The notes beneath the pieces are model-generated. The model did no database searches. It was given only the letters and a program-made list of their open reading frames with translations, and had not been told where the DNA came from. Shown piece after piece: positions 62,540 through 64,000 of a DNA stretch of 64,000 bases. The translations under genes were made by a program, and so were the position numbers. This DNA comes from Mesorhizobium australicum (GTDB lineage Bacteria > Pseudomonadota > Alphaproteobacteria > Rhizobiales > Rhizobiaceae). Location: contig NZ_FXBL01000004.1 in assembly GCF_900177325.1 (NCBI RefSeq), forward strand, positions 2,914,001 through 2,978,000, read 5' to 3'. The stretch's first letter is position 1. Each line of letters begins with the position of its first letter.

Positions 62540-63280
62540 TCAATGGCCTGGAAGAGGGCGCTGCCTGGCCTTCCTGCTTTCTTCCCGCCTGGCGATGCCG
62601 GCGAGCGTCTTCTCGGCGGTAAGTTCGCGGATGGCGTCTTTGCCGTTCCAGCGCGCCGTCTTATCGGGCGATTCGGCCAGCCGGCGTGCGGTTTCGAGGG
62701 CGGCCGCGTTGAGCAGCATGGAGCGCTTGCCGATCGAGCGCAGCGCCCAATTCACCGCCTTCCTGACGAAATTGCGCGGGTCGGTGGCATGGCATTCGAT
62801 GAGCGGGAGATAAGAGAGGAAGGTCTCGTCCGGCTCCTTCTTCCGGTGCACCACCGACCAGGCCATCATCGCAAAGGCGGTGCGGCGGACGAATTCGCGC
62901 TCGTCCGCGGCGAATTCGTCAATCAGCTCCCGCCAGGCGTCGCTGTCGACGAACAGGTCCGAGACCCCGTCGACGATGTCCCAGGAATCGAAATCCGCTG
63001 CCCAGGCCCGCGCGTCGGCGGCGGTGAAGCGCTTCGGGTCGGCGGTGATCGAGGCGATGAAGCGCGCCTCGACAATGCCGCTCGCCCAGAGTTCGAAGGC
63101 GCGTTCGTGATTCTTGCCGATCAGCTTGCCGATGCGGCGCTGCTCGCCATGCGAAATGCCGAGTGCCCGATCGATCCTGATGCCATAGCGCTTCATGCCC
63201 TGCCGGTTCTCTTCCGAGCCGAGGGTCCCGAGATGCGCGATGACCTCCTGCGCGGTCGAGCCTTTCGACAGGTCGGCCAT
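62540..63280 (-). CDS. DNA alkylation repair protein (AlkD-like HEAT-repeat)
   Basis: This 246-residue, all-helical HEAT-repeat protein has KRYGIRIDRALGISHGEQRR, KNHERAFELWASGIVEARFI and NFVRKAVNWALRSIGKRS, typical of the DNA_alkylation (PF08713) family. AlkD members excise bulky or cationic alkylated bases without base flipping. The ATG overlaps the preceding dehydrogenase stop (TGATG). The long in-frame extension upstream is a shadow of that dehydrogenase and is rejected. Confidence 0.87.
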   Translation of the reverse strand: MADLSKGSTAQEVIAHLGTLGSEENRQGMKRYGIRIDRALGISHGEQRRIGKLIGKNHERAFELWASGIVEARFIASITADPKRFTAADARAWAADFDSWDIVDGVSDLFVDSDAWRELIDEFAADEREFVRRTAFAMMAWSVVHRKKEPDETFLSYLPLIECHATDPRNFVRKAVNWALRSIGKRSMLLNAAALETARRLAESPDKTARWNGKDAIRELTAEKTLAGIARREESRKARQRPLPGH

Positions 63281-64000
63281 CAGCGCTCCAGGCGCGCGAG
63301 CAGCGAAGACGTATCCCAGCGGCGTCCGCCCATCTGCTGCACATCCTTGTAGAACTGGTCTACCAGCGCGGTGACGGGCAGTTTCGCGCCGTTGCGGTCG
63401 GCCTCGTCCAGCACGATGCCGAGATCCTTGCGCATCCAGTCGACGGCGAAGCCGAAATCGTATTTGCCGGCATTCATGGTCTTGTGACGATTCTCCATCT
63501 GCCACGAGCCCGCGGCCCCCTTGGAGATGACGTCCACCACCTTCTCGATATCGAGCCCGGCCTTGCGGCCGAAATGGATGCCTTCCGCCAGACCCTGGAC
63601 AAGGCCGGCGATGCAGATCTGGTTGATCATCTTGGTGAGCTGGCCCGCGCCCGCCGGCCCCATCAGGCCAACCATCTTGGCATAGGACGAGATCATCGGC
63701 TTCGCCGTCTCGAAGACCGCCGGATCGCCACCCACCATGACGGTGAGCTGACCGTTTTCCGCGCCCGCCTGGCCGCCGGAGACCGGGGCGTCGAGGGCCG
63801 CGAAGCCACGCGCCCTGGCCTCGGCGTCGAGCACGCGCGCGATCTCGGCCGAAGCGGTCGTGTTGTCGACGAAGATCGCGCCCTTCTTCATCGTGTCGAA
63901 CGCGCCGTCTGCGCCGAGCGTCACCTGCCTGAGGTCATCGTCATTGCCGACGCAGGCGAAGACGAAGTCCTTGCCTTCGGCAGCCGCCGCCGGGGTCGGC
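63280..64000 (-). CDS. Beta-hydroxyacid dehydrogenase family protein, 5' end cut off
   Basis: About 240 C-terminal residues are visible; the frame runs off the window end, so the NAD-binding Rossmann start is missing. Recognisable parts are FVDNTTASAEIARVLDAEAR, APVSGGQAGAENGQLTVMVG (substrate loop) and the catalytic lysine helix GAGQLTKMINQICIAGLVQG. This is the 3-hydroxyisobutyrate / tartronate-semialdehyde reductase family. The substrate cannot be settled from this fragment. It is coupled to the DNA-repair gene downstream. Confidence 0.88.
   Translation of the reverse strand, partial: PTPAAAAEGKDFVFACVGNDDDLRQVTLGADGAFDTMKKGAIFVDNTTASAEIARVLDAEARARGFAALDAPVSGGQAGAENGQLTVMVGGDPAVFETAKPMISSYAKMVGLMGPAGAGQLTKMINQICIAGLVQGLAEGIHFGRKAGLDIEKVVDVISKGAAGSWQMENRHKTMNAGKYDFGFAVDWMRKDLGIVLDEADRNGAKLPVTALVDQFYKDVQQMGGRRWDTSSLLARLER

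Noticed and set aside
62540..63505. A 321-residue version of the DNA alkylation repair protein
   Set aside because: The first 75 residues are an off-frame reading of the upstream dehydrogenase; the ATG at 63280 overlaps its stop as usual for coupled genes.

Overview
This is a GC-rich, densely coded chromosomal window whose gene content points to an alphaproteobacterium of the Hyphomicrobiales (Rhizobiales), most likely Phyllobacteriaceae (Mesorhizobium/Aquamicrobium-like). The evidence is a RirA-type Rrf2 iron regulator, a hmuPSTUV heme locus, PutR/PutA, phasins, an RpoE-ChrR pair and intergenic palindromes of a rhizobial type. No rRNA, tRNA or CRISPR was seen. The assignment comes from protein recognition alone. 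Layout: 1-2283 holds the end of proS and a lipoprotein-release transporter (permease plus LolD). 2326-2498 holds a terminator, then a promoter carrying an alphaproteobacterial LexA box in front of a 28-residue membrane peptide. 2592-8033 holds an SRPBCC/M50 protease fusion and the divergent putR/putA pair. 8041-9461 is a REP-like palindrome split by an intact IS110-family element. Its left end encodes a bridge RNA whose four guide segments can all be read: two match the occupied target and two match the element's own ends. 10438-19954 is a heme-iron island: receptor, TonB and a heme-degrading monooxygenase on the minus strand, hmuPSTUV on the plus strand, then rirA. 20060-29744 is mixed housekeeping: amidase, GNAT, ArsR, DUF1127, phasins, DUF445, FMN oxidase, MaoC, recQ. 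29888-43122 looks like a catabolic island for mevalonate or 3-hydroxy-3-methylglutarate. It has HMG-CoA reductase, a GAF/PucR regulator, HMG-CoA lyase, a family III CoA-transferase, a crotonase, an M20 amidohydrolase and a peptide-type ABC importer. 43202-51636 is a photo-oxidative stress and membrane-lipid island under an RpoE-ChrR pair: FAD oxidoreductase, DUF1295, CFA-synthase-like methyltransferase, photolyase and DUF1365, with matching TGATCC promoters. 51917-64000 holds catalase, dusA, a retropepsin-like protease, cobT, a histidine kinase, a nuclease, GST, a UDG-like protein, an Lrp regulator, a DNA-alkylation-repair protein and a partial beta-hydroxyacid dehydrogenase. The strongest discovery candidates are the decodable IS110 bridge RNA with its circle-junction promoter and REP target, and the LexA-box-controlled 28-residue membrane peptide.
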